From: Methanobacteriota archaeon
GTDB lineage: Archaea > Thermoplasmatota > Poseidoniia > Poseidoniales > Thalassarchaeaceae
DNA: 35,519 nucleotides
Assembly: GCA_014240285.1 (NCBI GenBank)
Contig: JAAZXI010000011.1
Coordinates: 1 to 35,519, forward strand
Reading direction: 5' to 3'
Numbering within the stretch: the stretch's first letter is position 1; each line of letters starts with the position of its first letter. Positions 10,757-19,882 of this stretch are shown in pieces. The notes under the pieces are model-generated. The model had not been told where the DNA came from and did not search any database. It saw nothing but the letters and a program-made list of their open reading frames with translations. The translations under genes and the position numbers were made by a program.

Positions 10757-11328
10757 AATCCCAGCGTTTCGAGAATCATGTCGGACCTCTCCTCGAGCTC
10801 CTCGAGAGAGCCCTCGTTGAGAATAATCGCGTGAGCCTGCTCCATCAGCATCTCAAGCCCCCACCCCCACTCACGCTCCTCGCGTTCGGCGAACTCCTCT
10901 CCACTGCCGTCCTCTCCTCGCCCACGCCCCTCGAGCCATTCCAATCTCGATTGAGGTGCCGCCGACATCGCGACCACCGTGACATCGGTGACATGCTCCC
11001 TAAGCCGAACCATCTCCTCGGGCTGGCGCATCCCATCGATGAGAACATCTGACCCCTCCAAGGCACTCATCAGATTAGGAATCAGCCTGTCAACAACAAT
11101 TTCCTCACCATGCTCCTCTCGCATCGAGAGAGCAGTCTTGCCCACGTTCTCGGGAGTCTCCGGCAAACCCTTCGAGGTCGTCTCAGCGCGCACAATGTCG
11201 CCCAGTGAGAGGACTCTCATCCCGCGCTCGGAGGCCTTTCGTGCCACCACGCCCTTGCCCGAACCCGGTGGACCACACAGCACCAACACGCGCCCCGTCA
11301 TGAACTGCGGTGAGAGTTCTTCGGACAT
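10753..11328 (-). CDS. UPF0200 / dephospho-CoA-kinase-like nucleoside kinase
   Basis: Walker A GPPGSGKGVVARKA, LPETPENVGKTALSMREEHG typical of UPF0200; probable start at 11328 (MSEELSPQF) rather than 11433. Confidence 0.78.
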   Translation of the reverse strand: MSEELSPQFMTGRVLVLCGPPGSGKGVVARKASERGMRVLSLGDIVRAETTSKGLPETPENVGKTALSMREEHGEEIVVDRLIPNLMSALEGSDVLIDGMRQPEEMVRLREHVTDVTVVAMSAAPQSRLEWLEGRGRGEDGSGEEFAEREEREWGWGLEMLMEQAHAIILNEGSLEELEERSDMILETLGF

Positions 11329-11347
11329 GACGCTTGCTGGCCTTAGG

Positions 11348-12181
11348 CTATCTGCCGACCCATTTTGCGTCCTCGCGCTCAAGGAAGGCCGATACCCCGA
11401 TTTCTTTGTCCTCGGTGTCGAACAGAGCCACAAACTCGGAGCGCTCGGTTAGGATTCCCTCTGTGAACGGTAGGTCTAGAGCAGCACGAACAGCGCGCTT
11501 CGCGACCCTGACGGTGTAGGGTGATTTCCTAGCTATGCTCTCCGCAAGTGCAAGCGCCGCTCCTTCGAGATCCTCGGGCTCGACCACTTTGTTGACCAAA
11601 CCAATGCTCAGGGCCTCTTCTGCTCCGACCATCTCCCCGGTCAGAGTCATCTCCATCGCCTTGCCGTAGCCCAGCAGCCTGCACAGGCGCTGGGTTCCAC
11701 CGCCTCCCGGTATCAGTCCAAGGTTAATCTCGGGCTGTCCGAACTTAGCTCGAGTAGAGGCGACTCTCAGGTCGCAGGCCAGCGCGAGCTCGGTCCCACC
11801 ACCTAGTGCGAAACCATCTACCATGGCGATGGTCGGCTTGGAAAGGCCCCAGACTGCCTCCCAAGCATTGTTCGCGAAGAACTCACGTACATCGTCGGAG
11901 TTCTTACCCACAAACTCGGAGATATCTGCACCCGCAGCGAAGGCTGCCGGTTTGGGCCGCTTTCCCTCCTCCGGCGTCGGCGGGGCCGCGCCTCGGATGA
12001 CCACGGCCCTGACTGCGTCGTCCGACTCGACCCGAACGCACTGCTCCTTGATTGCCAAGTGCGAGTCTCGGTTCAGAGCATTGAGTTTCTCGGGCCGGTT
12101 TAATGTCCAGACGGCTATGACTCCATCTGAGGGACTGCATCCCTCGACAGCGATGTCATCAGTAAGAAGCACCCCGCTCAT
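11348..12181 (-). CDS. Enoyl-CoA hydratase/isomerase (crotonase) family protein
   Basis: 277 aa; LNRPEKLNALN, AFAAGADISEF, VDGFALGGGTELALACDLRVAS, FGQPEINLGLIPGGGGTQRL. Confidence 0.9.
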   Translation of the reverse strand: MSGVLLTDDIAVEGCSPSDGVIAVWTLNRPEKLNALNRDSHLAIKEQCVRVESDDAVRAVVIRGAAPPTPEEGKRPKPAAFAAGADISEFVGKNSDDVREFFANNAWEAVWGLSKPTIAMVDGFALGGGTELALACDLRVASTRAKFGQPEINLGLIPGGGGTQRLCRLLGYGKAMEMTLTGEMVGAEEALSIGLVNKVVEPEDLEGAALALAESIARKSPYTVRVAKRAVRAALDLPFTEGILTERSEFVALFDTEDKEIGVSAFLEREDAKWVGR

Positions 12182-12225
12182 GCGACGTCCACAGTCCCCC
12201 CGCGCTTCAATTTTCAGTTACCCAG

Positions 12226-13134
12226 CTAATTCTCTTCGCGGGTGACTGGGGGAGGCATAGGAGGCATTCCAGGAGGAGGAGGCATAGGAGGCATTCCAGG
12301 AGGAGGGGGCATGTTATCCAGAGGGGGCAACGGCATCTCGGAGACCTCTGAAGAGGCCTGTATGGATGTCTTCTTTACTGGCATTTCCAAAGGAGATCTA
12401 ACCTTCAGAATCCGCTCATCGTCGATTCGTATGTATGAAACGCCCTGTGGCTTACTGGGATCTGCTTCTTCAGGTTCCTCGAGCACAGTCAGTCCGTGAT
12501 TTGGGTCTTTCAGTAGAGCAGAGAGATCCTCGCCATCCTCAACAGCCGACCATGCCCTCGCCTTGGATGCTCTCCTCTCTGCTAGGTCCATCCGGCGCTT
12601 CCTAACCAGTTGGGAGCGTATCTCAGCTCGCTTGACCCTCCTGTCACTGACGTACGCCTCGACTTCCGCCTCTTCTCCGGACTGCGGGTCCGATTCGGCC
12701 ACGTATCTCGATGCTACCACGTTACCATCACCTGGGACGGGAGGCATAGGGATTACCGGTGCCCCCCCATCCTCAGCCGTCGAGACCGGCGGCGGCATAG
12801 GCAAAGGTGGCGGCAGAACCTCGGGGACGGGCTGCACCACTTTCCACCTGCTCCGCTTGATTTTTCCTTCGCGACGCTCGCTCGCCCCCTCAAGTTCAAG
12901 CACCGGCTCAGGCAGGTCGATTTCTACCTTCGGCTCCTCTACGACCACAGTCTTGACCTTAGGCGGCTTGGACACAGGCGAGCGGCCTGAGAACATCAGT
13001 ATCGAGACTAGAGCGAGTAGTATCGTACCGCCCGCAACCCTGGTAATCTCGCTCGCCTCGCCCTGTAGGACTAGAAACAGCGGAATACCTAGCAAAACTG
13101 CCGCCCAGAGGACCATACGAGTGAGTGAGACCAT
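12226..13134 (-). CDS. Membrane-anchored hypothetical protein with Pro/Met-rich C-terminus
   Basis: 302 aa; two N-terminal TM helices, charged middle, MPPPPGMPPMPPPPGMPPMPPP tail. Confidence 0.7.
   Translation of the reverse strand: MVSLTRMVLWAAVLLGIPLFLVLQGEASEITRVAGGTILLALVSILMFSGRSPVSKPPKVKTVVVEEPKVEIDLPEPVLELEGASERREGKIKRSRWKVVQPVPEVLPPPLPMPPPVSTAEDGGAPVIPMPPVPGDGNVVASRYVAESDPQSGEEAEVEAYVSDRRVKRAEIRSQLVRKRRMDLAERRASKARAWSAVEDGEDLSALLKDPNHGLTVLEEPEEADPSKPQGVSYIRIDDERILKVRSPLEMPVKKTSIQASSEVSEMPLPPLDNMPPPPGMPPMPPPPGMPPMPPPVTREEN
12254..12307. repeat. 27-bp tandem repeat, 2 copies (final base variant), coding PPPPGMPPM-type repeats on the minus strand
   Basis: ggcataggaggcattccaggaggagga at 12254-12280 and ggcataggaggcattccaggaggaggg at 12281-12307. 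Confidence 0.9.
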
Positions 13135-13167
13135 ACCTATCAGCCTGTCACGGAGAGCGCTCTGCCT

Positions 13168-13764
13168 TCACCTTGACGGGGAGTTGAGGAGCTCTGCGAG
13201 ACGGTTCATCGCCCTCGCTCTGTGTGTGATTTCACTGTTTTTGCCCTCTCTCCACTCTCCGAAGGTGCGCCCATCACCCTCATCAGGGATGAAGATAGGG
13301 TCGTAGCCGAAACCCTGGTTGCCCCTCACTGTCTCGGAGATTCTGCCTCTGCACACGCCTGTACCGTCCCACGTCCCGGCTCCATCAGAAACTATGGCGA
13401 CGGCCCTGTACTCAGCGCCCCTCTGCCGACCGTCGGCCAGCATCCTGAGGACACCCTTCAGGCCAATCTCTCTCTCGACGTCCGAGGATTCAGCTCCTGG
13501 CCAGTCATCGAAGGCATCGAGAAATATTCCAGAATCCTCGACCATGACCGCAGATCCCTCAAACTCGGTGCCACGTATGAGCCCGAGCGCCTGCTCAATC
13601 TTGGCTACGGCCACCGCTTCCAGCCCGAGTTCCTTCGGCTCCTCGAAGTCAGGTGGCACACCACCGACCAGCAGTTGTTCGACGCGGTGGCCGGATTGGC
13701 CCAGTACTGCGGATGCCTCCTCTACCTTGTTGGGATTGCTGGTCGCGAACAGTATCTTCATCAC
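13168..13764 (-). CDS. rdgB: XTP/dITP pyrophosphatase (RdgB/HAM1 family)
   Basis: 198 aa; ILFATSNPNKVEEA, VEDSGIFLDAF, GFGYDPIFIP, KNSEITHRARAM. Confidence 0.92.
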   Translation of the reverse strand: MMKILFATSNPNKVEEASAVLGQSGHRVEQLLVGGVPPDFEEPKELGLEAVAVAKIEQALGLIRGTEFEGSAVMVEDSGIFLDAFDDWPGAESSDVEREIGLKGVLRMLADGRQRGAEYRAVAIVSDGAGTWDGTGVCRGRISETVRGNQGFGYDPIFIPDEGDGRTFGEWREGKNSEITHRARAMNRLAELLNSPSR

Positions 13765-13769
13765 ATCGC

Positions 13770-14426
13770 CTATCCGTGATATCTGACTCTTCCCCTGATA
13801 GCGTCGAACCTAGAGACGACATCTCTGGCCCTAAATTCGCCCCCTCCGTCTCCGAGGTAGCCCTCGACCATCGCTTCCACCGCGCCCTCGAACTCGGAAT
13901 GACTAGCCGTCAGGCACTCGTTGAGGACCTGCAGGTCAAGTCCCATATGCTCGAGTTCGGGCGAGATCCTAGAGAGACCGAAATCAATCAAACTCAGACG
14001 GCCCGAGGCGTCAACGAGTATGTTGTGGGTGGTCATGTCTCCGTGGGAGAAACCCGCCTCATGCAGTCTCCTGATTAGCGCCCCGGCCGACTTTACCACG
14101 GCGAGGCCCGCCGAACCGTCCCTGAGCGCATCGCATAGGGGTCTGCCGTCTATACGGGAGAGCAGCATCCAGCCTTCCTCGACGTCTAGATCGTACAGTG
14201 AGGGGGAAGGGAAGCCCATGAGGTGTAGTCTGCCAAGAACCCGGGACTCTACTGATAGGCGCTGACGGGTAAGTCTTCGGTCTAGATCAGGGTGCCTGTA
14301 GCCGCGAGGTCTGCGCATTTTCAGGACCGCTGGCTTGCCTATCCAAGTACCAGCCGTGACTGTGGCTTCCGCACCCTCGTGAAGCACCTCGGAAGGTGCC
14401 CACATTGGTATAGCGGCGGTGGCCAT
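13770..14426 (-). CDS. bud32: Kae1-associated serine/threonine protein kinase Bud32
   Basis: GAEATV, AVLKMRRPRGYRHPDLDRRLTRQRLSVESRVL, FSHGDMTTHNILVD, LIDFGLSRISPELEHMGLDLQVL; probable start 14426. Confidence 0.92.
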   Translation of the reverse strand: MATAAIPMWAPSEVLHEGAEATVTAGTWIGKPAVLKMRRPRGYRHPDLDRRLTRQRLSVESRVLGRLHLMGFPSPSLYDLDVEEGWMLLSRIDGRPLCDALRDGSAGLAVVKSAGALIRRLHEAGFSHGDMTTHNILVDASGRLSLIDFGLSRISPELEHMGLDLQVLNECLTASHSEFEGAVEAMVEGYLGDGGGEFRARDVVSRFDAIRGRVRYHG

Positions 14427-14483
14427 GCAACTCCGAGGTGAGATGCCTTGAAAGCGGTTGCACATAACGAAGGCTCGGGAGAC

Positions 14484-15587
14484 ATGACAATCGAGCTTCC
14501 GTCCGCTCCGATGCCGCGTGGCAGCCTGATTCCAGGTTCTTACTCAGAATTTGAGATTGAGATGGAGGCAAGGCGCTTGCAAAGTGCCATCAAACAGCCC
14601 GTGAGGTGGAGTTTGGACACCTGCAGAGCGATTGCACCACTCACTCTGGAGATTAACGATCTGAAGCGGGAGAAAGACGTCTTCCTGATTGCCCACTCCT
14701 ACCAGACTCCAGACATCACTTATGGCGTAGCCGACTCGGTGGCAGACAGCTACGCGCTCTCGAAGGATGCCCGGGACGCCCCCCAACAGACCATCCTGTT
14801 CTCCAGCGTACGTTTCATGGCCGAGACCGCCAAGATAGTCAGCCCGCATAAGCTAGTGCTCCACCCGTCCCCCCAGGCCGGCTGTTCTCTCAGCGATGGA
14901 ATCACTGCTCAGGACATACGTGACCTCAGGGAGATGCACCCCGGAGCACCCGTGGTATGCTACATCAACACCAGCGCTGAGGTCAAGGCAGAGTGCGACG
15001 TCTGTGTAACCAGTAGCAATTACATGAGAATCTGTGAGATACTTCCTGGAGATAGTCTGATCTTTGTCCCGGACCGCTTCATGGGTAAGCACCTACAGAA
15101 TCACTTGGCAGGCAAGAAGGAAATCATCGTGTTCGATGGGGAGTGCGAGGTGCACGCTGCATTTACCGGTGACAAGATTCGCAACTGGAGGAAGCGCACT
15201 ACTGCGGTCGGCATCAATCTGAAGGTGCTCAGTCATCCCGAGTGCGATGCCGATGTAATCGAAGAGAGCGATTTCGTAGGTAGCAGCGAGGTGCTGATGA
15301 ATGAGGCATTACGTCTCGTCTCAGAGGGAAACAAGGACCTGATGCTAATCACCGAGTGCGGCACTGCCGACAGGGTGATTGCGGAGTCCGATGACGATCT
15401 GAACTTGATAGGGGCATGTGTGATGTGCCCTCACATGAAGACGACCCAACTCGAGGACATTCTGCAGGCACTCAGAAACCCTCGTCCCGAACAGGTCATC
15501 GAACTCGATGCAGATGTCATCGAGAGGGCGAGTCTCTGCCTCGATGAGATGTTCCGACTCACTGAGTATTCAGCCTCGGCGTTCTGA
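14484..15587 (+). CDS. nadA: Quinolinate synthase NadA
   Basis: FLIAHSYQTPDITYGVADSVADSYALS, SSVRFMAETAKIVSP, AGCSLSDGI, ECGTADRV, CVMCPHMKTTQLE; ATG 14484 preferred over 14448. Confidence 0.92.
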   Translation: MTIELPSAPMPRGSLIPGSYSEFEIEMEARRLQSAIKQPVRWSLDTCRAIAPLTLEINDLKREKDVFLIAHSYQTPDITYGVADSVADSYALSKDARDAPQQTILFSSVRFMAETAKIVSPHKLVLHPSPQAGCSLSDGITAQDIRDLREMHPGAPVVCYINTSAEVKAECDVCVTSSNYMRICEILPGDSLIFVPDRFMGKHLQNHLAGKKEIIVFDGECEVHAAFTGDKIRNWRKRTTAVGINLKVLSHPECDADVIEESDFVGSSEVLMNEALRLVSEGNKDLMLITECGTADRVIAESDDDLNLIGACVMCPHMKTTQLEDILQALRNPRPEQVIELDADVIERASLCLDEMFRLTEYSASAF

Positions 15588-17657
15588 AGCGGCTTGGTAC
15601 GCCCACAGGTACAGCAGTGGTATCAGCATCAGGATTGCTGCTTGCAATATCACTGATGAATATGGCTGAAAAGTCTCTCCCGAGTACACTTTGAGAACAG
15701 ACGTCCCATCGGAATCAACTTCGACCCAGGCTACATCCTCCAGCAGTACTTGAGGGTCCAGCTGATTGACGTCCTCGTCATGGGTTATCGCTAGAGTGCT
15801 GTTCGCCTCAATGTCATGCAGGTAGACGTCACTGGCTGTCGCTACCTCATCGGGGTCCAGTGACGGGTCCCAGAATGGTATCTGGAGGAATGCCACTCGC
15901 CCGTGAGCGACGCTTGGCGATGATGACTGCCAAATCGGGTCGGAGAGCATGGTTTGCTCTCCGGTCAGTATGTCCACCAGAACAGTTCGGTTGACTGGGC
16001 CGACATCGACTACTGCGACGACCCACGACGGATCCATATCGATGTCAATGACCTCCGCGTTACTGTAGTTCACCGCTATGCCAGAGATTTCCTCCAAGTA
16101 CTCGTCCTCGTCCTCGGAAGCAGTCACATCCAGAGCCAGACTGATGGATATGCTACCCGAAATCGAAGTCACGTTGACAGTGGGTGAGGACGATGCCACA
16201 TCGGCCCAAGCCACCAGCTGCCCGGACGCGGCCACGATAGAGAAAGCCTCCCCAAAGGCTCCCAATTCCGCAGGTGCCTGCTCGTCATCTACGACCTCGA
16301 GGTAATCCTCGTGGACCATGACCAGCAGGGGCTGACCTGTCGCGGACTCGGCGATGGCGACATCGAGCAATGCTTCGCTCTCGTTGCGACTGAATTTCGG
16401 GGAGAAATCAGTGCTGTTGGATTCAAGCTCATAGAAATCCAGCCTATGTGAATCGTGAAGCACCAGCGAGGAGCCCGAGATGACAACGGCCGGAGAAGAC
16501 CCCCACGGCTCGCCAGAAATCATGCTACCGCGCTCGTCGCTCACGTTCCAGACGCTTATCGAGACGCTCATGGATTCTGGATTTTCCTCTACCGAGACCA
16601 GCCATCCGTCAGAGCCGGCAGCCGAGGTCGGCCACTCCACCCCTTCTACAGGGAAATCTTGGTGTGTGGCGTCCCATAGCAGTACGAAGCTGGTGGAAAG
16701 GAGCAGTGCCGCGATTATAGCACCGGTCTGCTTCCTGTTCGGCTCCTTCAGGGGTCTGAAAACGGAGATGATGCTGCTAATCGTACCTCGAACCGACTTG
16801 CCCGGATCCGCGATAGCACGTGCCAGCCTACGGCTGAACAGACGTTCGTCTGCGACTTTCCAGAGTGACTGATTGGTCTTGGAGGTCATCTGGACTGCTA
16901 GGATGCCCACTGCCATGCCGCCGATGATGTCGACTATCCAGTGGATTCCAAGGTAGATGATGGCAAATGCAGTCAGCATTGTGAACGCCATCAGGAAGCC
17001 GCGGTACTTCGCCCACCTACCGTCATCGTCCCATCTCTGCATGGTCAGCCAGATCGCGAAGGGCAGTCCTATGTGCAGGCTGGGCATGCCGTTCGAGAAC
17101 GGATCAATGCGGGTGAACCAGTTGTTGATCTCTGGAGTCAGGTCGTAAGCTATGGTCTGCATAGCCGGGATATGGTTCCCGGTTACTCCTACGTTGAAGA
17201 ACAGGTAGAATGGAATGGCTATGACATAGACCCAGAACATCGTCAGTGACACCCTGTCCGCCATGTGTCTATCATCGAAGTATATCGGGTACAGGAAGGA
17301 GGCGAAGGTGGCGGTCATGAAGCCCATGACGTAGAAGTGAGTGAGGGCTTCGTCGAGGAACGCGTTGCGAAGTCCCTGCTGGACCCACAGCACGATGTCA
17401 CCCTCTACGGCATACACGTATGGGGTCATATCGACCTGGGTGTTGGCCATCAGAATCCTGTCCATACCATCCAGTAAATCCTTCCAGAGATAGACCGAGA
17501 AGACCACAATCATATGTGCCCAGTAGCGCCTAAACATGTCGATGAAACCGTCAAGGCTGAGTTTCGCATAGTTCGGCTTGAATAGCGGCATCATCGCTAT
17601 GCTGAGTATTATCGCACCTGTGACCCAGGTGATGTAGATGCCAGTGCCCGCAGCCAT
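15570..17657 (-). CDS. PAP2-superfamily (Aur1/Ipt1-like) membrane phosphatase/transferase with C-terminal propeller-like domain
   Basis: 695 aa; multiple TM helices, FSNGMPSLHIGLPFAIWL and YLGIHWIVDIIGG PAP2 motifs, then an extracytoplasmic beta-rich region and terminal TM helix. Confidence 0.8.
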   Translation of the reverse strand: MAAGTGIYITWVTGAIILSIAMMPLFKPNYAKLSLDGFIDMFRRYWAHMIVVFSVYLWKDLLDGMDRILMANTQVDMTPYVYAVEGDIVLWVQQGLRNAFLDEALTHFYVMGFMTATFASFLYPIYFDDRHMADRVSLTMFWVYVIAIPFYLFFNVGVTGNHIPAMQTIAYDLTPEINNWFTRIDPFSNGMPSLHIGLPFAIWLTMQRWDDDGRWAKYRGFLMAFTMLTAFAIIYLGIHWIVDIIGGMAVGILAVQMTSKTNQSLWKVADERLFSRRLARAIADPGKSVRGTISSIISVFRPLKEPNRKQTGAIIAALLLSTSFVLLWDATHQDFPVEGVEWPTSAAGSDGWLVSVEENPESMSVSISVWNVSDERGSMISGEPWGSSPAVVISGSSLVLHDSHRLDFYELESNSTDFSPKFSRNESEALLDVAIAESATGQPLLVMVHEDYLEVVDDEQAPAELGAFGEAFSIVAASGQLVAWADVASSSPTVNVTSISGSISISLALDVTASEDEDEYLEEISGIAVNYSNAEVIDIDMDPSWVVAVVDVGPVNRTVLVDILTGEQTMLSDPIWQSSSPSVAHGRVAFLQIPFWDPSLDPDEVATASDVYLHDIEANSTLAITHDEDVNQLDPQVLLEDVAWVEVDSDGTSVLKVYSGETFQPYSSVILQAAILMLIPLLYLWAYQAASERRG

Positions 17658-17717
17658 GCCTCATCCTTTTCGGGTCGCGAGTTCGCCATCAATTCGACCC
17701 CTAAGCGAGAGGCTCCG

Positions 17718-18731
17718 TCAAGTAATGCGCACCTGAGGCCCGGAGCCCTCTTCGAGGGTGGCCAGAATGTTGTCCACTATCAAGTCGAACGAGATCGCAG
17801 TTTCGCCATCGGGCTCAGCAATAATCCGATGCACCCCGTCATCACCCCCTCTGACTACTCCAGGATCGAAAGGCAGGGAGCCAAGGAACGGCACATCCAG
17901 TTCTGTGGCGGCGGAGGCACCACCTCCGGATTTGAAGATATCCAGAGTCAGCGACCAGTCACCTGCCTCATCAGCCAACGCCTGCAGAGGTACACCCGCC
18001 GGTCCCATTACCGAGACCTCGGTACTAGGCTCGGCTGTGCCTCGGATAGTGTAACCACTCATGTTCTCGACCACGCCCAGCACCGGGACAGAGAGAGTCT
18101 TGGAGAAGTTGATCGACTTGCGACTATCGAGTAGCGCTACTTCCTGAGGCGTAGTGACGATTACCATGCCGTCAATTCCTGGCAGGTTCTGGCTGACTGT
18201 AAGCGGCTCGTCGCTGGTTCCAGGGGGAAAGTCGATGATGAGGGCGTCAAGCTCGCCCCAAGACACGTCACCAATGAACTGTTGAACGGCTCCGAGCTTG
18301 ATTGGACCTCTCCATATGACCGGCTTGTCAGGGTCCTCGAGCAGGAAGGCCATCGAGATTACTTTCAGCCCATGAGGGCCAAGTGCTGGATGTATCTGTC
18401 CGTCCTCGACATTCAGCTCTGCTGCCTCTATTCCGAGCATCTTGGGCACATTCGGGCCGGTGATGTCGATGTCCATCAGACCGACGCTCATGCCCCTGCG
18501 CGCGAGGCACAACGCGAGCCCCGTGGCGACGGTGGACTTGCCCACTCCTCCCTTGCCCGACAATACCATCACCTTGTGCTTGATGCCCTCATCCAGTTTG
18601 GTTATTCGCAGCTTGCGCTGCATCTGCTGGTAGGCCTGCTCCATCTGAGCTTTCTGCTCGGAAGAGGTATCGTCTTCGACAACCTGCTCGACCGAGCCTC
18701 CAGAGTGATGGCTGATTGGTGAATCCGCCAT
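17718..18731 (-). CDS. Mrp/NBP35 (ApbC) family P-loop ATPase lacking the canonical CxxC motif
   Basis: 337 aa; VLSGKGGVGKSTVATGLAL, MDIDITGPNVPKMLG, IDFPPGTSDEPL, VLGVVENMSGY; only one Cys in the protein. Confidence 0.9.
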   Translation of the reverse strand: MADSPISHHSGGSVEQVVEDDTSSEQKAQMEQAYQQMQRKLRITKLDEGIKHKVMVLSGKGGVGKSTVATGLALCLARRGMSVGLMDIDITGPNVPKMLGIEAAELNVEDGQIHPALGPHGLKVISMAFLLEDPDKPVIWRGPIKLGAVQQFIGDVSWGELDALIIDFPPGTSDEPLTVSQNLPGIDGMVIVTTPQEVALLDSRKSINFSKTLSVPVLGVVENMSGYTIRGTAEPSTEVSVMGPAGVPLQALADEAGDWSLTLDIFKSGGGASAATELDVPFLGSLPFDPGVVRGGDDGVHRIIAEPDGETAISFDLIVDNILATLEEGSGPQVRIT

Positions 18732-18802
18732 GTGACGCTGGCAGCATGAGGCGTACTTGAATCCTGTTCAGACTCACTCAGTCTGCATAATGCGAAAAAT
18801 TC

Positions 18803-18820
18803 GGTTTAATTCATTAAACC
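18803..18820. promoter_or_regulatory. Perfect palindrome GGTTTAAT-TC-ATTAAACC (putative operator/promoter element)
   Basis: 8-bp arms, 2-nt spacer, 19 bp upstream of the ATG at 18840, in the divergent mrp/arsC-like intergenic region. Confidence 0.6.
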
Positions 18821-18839
18821 CGGTCAGCACTGCGTTGCC

Positions 18840-19199
18840 ATGAGACTGCTGTTCGTCTGTGTCGGCAACACTTGTCGCAGCCAGATGGCCGAGGCCGCAG
18901 CCAAGCACATGGGCCACGAGGCCCAATCTGCGGGAACGAATCCCGGTTCTGCAGTGGCCCAGGATGCAATCAAGGCGACCGAAGAGATTGACATAGAAAT
19001 GAGCGGACAGTATCCTAAATCGGTTGATGATATCGACACCACGGGTTTCGACCGGATAATCAGCATGGGCTGCGGTGTTGAGTGTCCGGCCCTGCCGATG
19101 GACGACGATTGGGGGCTTGAGGACCCGGTGGGTCGGGGCGAGTCTTTCTACAGAAAAACTCTCGAGCAAATCAAGCAGCGGCTCATAGCGCTGGACTGA
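18840..19199 (+). CDS. arsC: Low-molecular-weight phosphatase / arsenate reductase (ArsC)-like
   Basis: 119 aa; LLFVCVGNTCRSQMAEA (CX5R loop), MGCGVECP, WGLEDPVG. Confidence 0.85.
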   Translation: MRLLFVCVGNTCRSQMAEAAAKHMGHEAQSAGTNPGSAVAQDAIKATEEIDIEMSGQYPKSVDDIDTTGFDRIISMGCGVECPALPMDDDWGLEDPVGRGESFYRKTLEQIKQRLIALD

Positions 19200-19245
19200 G
19201 ATAAACCGACGCTTAGAAAAGCAATTCTTGTTTCCCAAATTCCAC

Positions 19246-19320
19246 ACGAGTGTAGTGTAGTGGTTATCACCGGGCGTTGCCAACGCCTGAACCCGGGTTC
19301 AAATCCCGGCACTCGTACCA
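19246..19320 (+). tRNA. tRNA-Gly (GCC), CCA encoded
   Basis: Acceptor ACGAGTG/CACTCGT; anticodon loop TTGCCAA; T-arm CCGGG-TTCAAAT-CCCGG; ends A-CCA. Confidence 0.93.
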
Positions 19321-19397
19321 TTTGATTGTTCCAGATGCCCCGAATTGCTCGTTGAGGTGACTTCGACAGATTCAATATGTACTGCCCACGACTCCGC

Positions 19398-19745
19398 TTC
19401 ATGAAGGAATTCAGAATCAACATGAGTGATGAACCCGGATCTTTGGCCGAACACTGCGAAGCCATCGCTTCAGAAGATGTCAATATACTGGCTATCGTTG
19501 CAATGGCGCGCGACTCCGCATCTGCTGCGATTCTGACCGACAACGCAGATGCAACCTCTGTTGCGCTTGATGGAATGGGTGCTGATTACTCGGTAGCAGA
19601 ACTCAAGTCGGCCAAGTTAGATCACAAGCCAGGCTCTTTGGCTGCCTTCACAAGAGGGATGGGCAACTCCGGAGTCAACCTCACATCGCTGTACGTCATG
19701 TCAATAGACGGCGACAGCGCCACCATCGGTTACACTACCGACTGA
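19398..19745 (+). CDS. ACT-domain protein
   Basis: MKEFRINMSDEPGSLAEHCEAIASEDVNILAIVA...; two ACT-like halves (EPGSLAEHCEAI; KPGSLAAFTRGMGNSGVNLTSLYV). Confidence 0.72.
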   Translation, partial: FMKEFRINMSDEPGSLAEHCEAIASEDVNILAIVAMARDSASAAILTDNADATSVALDGMGADYSVAELKSAKLDHKPGSLAAFTRGMGNSGVNLTSLYVMSIDGDSATIGYTTD

Positions 19746-19750
19746 TGCAA

Positions 19751-19825
19751 GCGGACATGGTCTAGTGGTTATGACAGTAGGTTCCCAACCTGCTAACCCG
19801 GGTTCAACTCCCGGTGTCCGCACCA
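19751..19825 (+). tRNA. tRNA-Gly (CCC), CCA encoded
   Basis: Acceptor GCGGACA/TGTCCGC; anticodon stem GTAGG/CCTGC with loop TTCCCAA; T-loop TTCAACT; A-CCA end. Confidence 0.93.
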
Positions 19826-19882
19826 ATCGCCCGCAGGGGATTTAGCAACGCTAATCCGCAAATCATGATCTGTACGGCCACA

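Noticed and set aside
10745-10760. Overlapping convergent stop codons (TTAG) of the 10172 kinase and UPF0200 gene
   Set aside because: Common compact-genome arrangement, not a finding in itself.
13222-13779. 185-aa plus-strand ORF opposite rdgB
   Set aside because: The minus strand encodes a convincing ITPase; the plus ORF has no recognisable motif.
14420-14470. TGCAAC...GTTGCA inverted repeat between bud32 and nadA
   Set aside because: 6-bp arms with a long spacer, overlapping the bud32 start; expected by chance.
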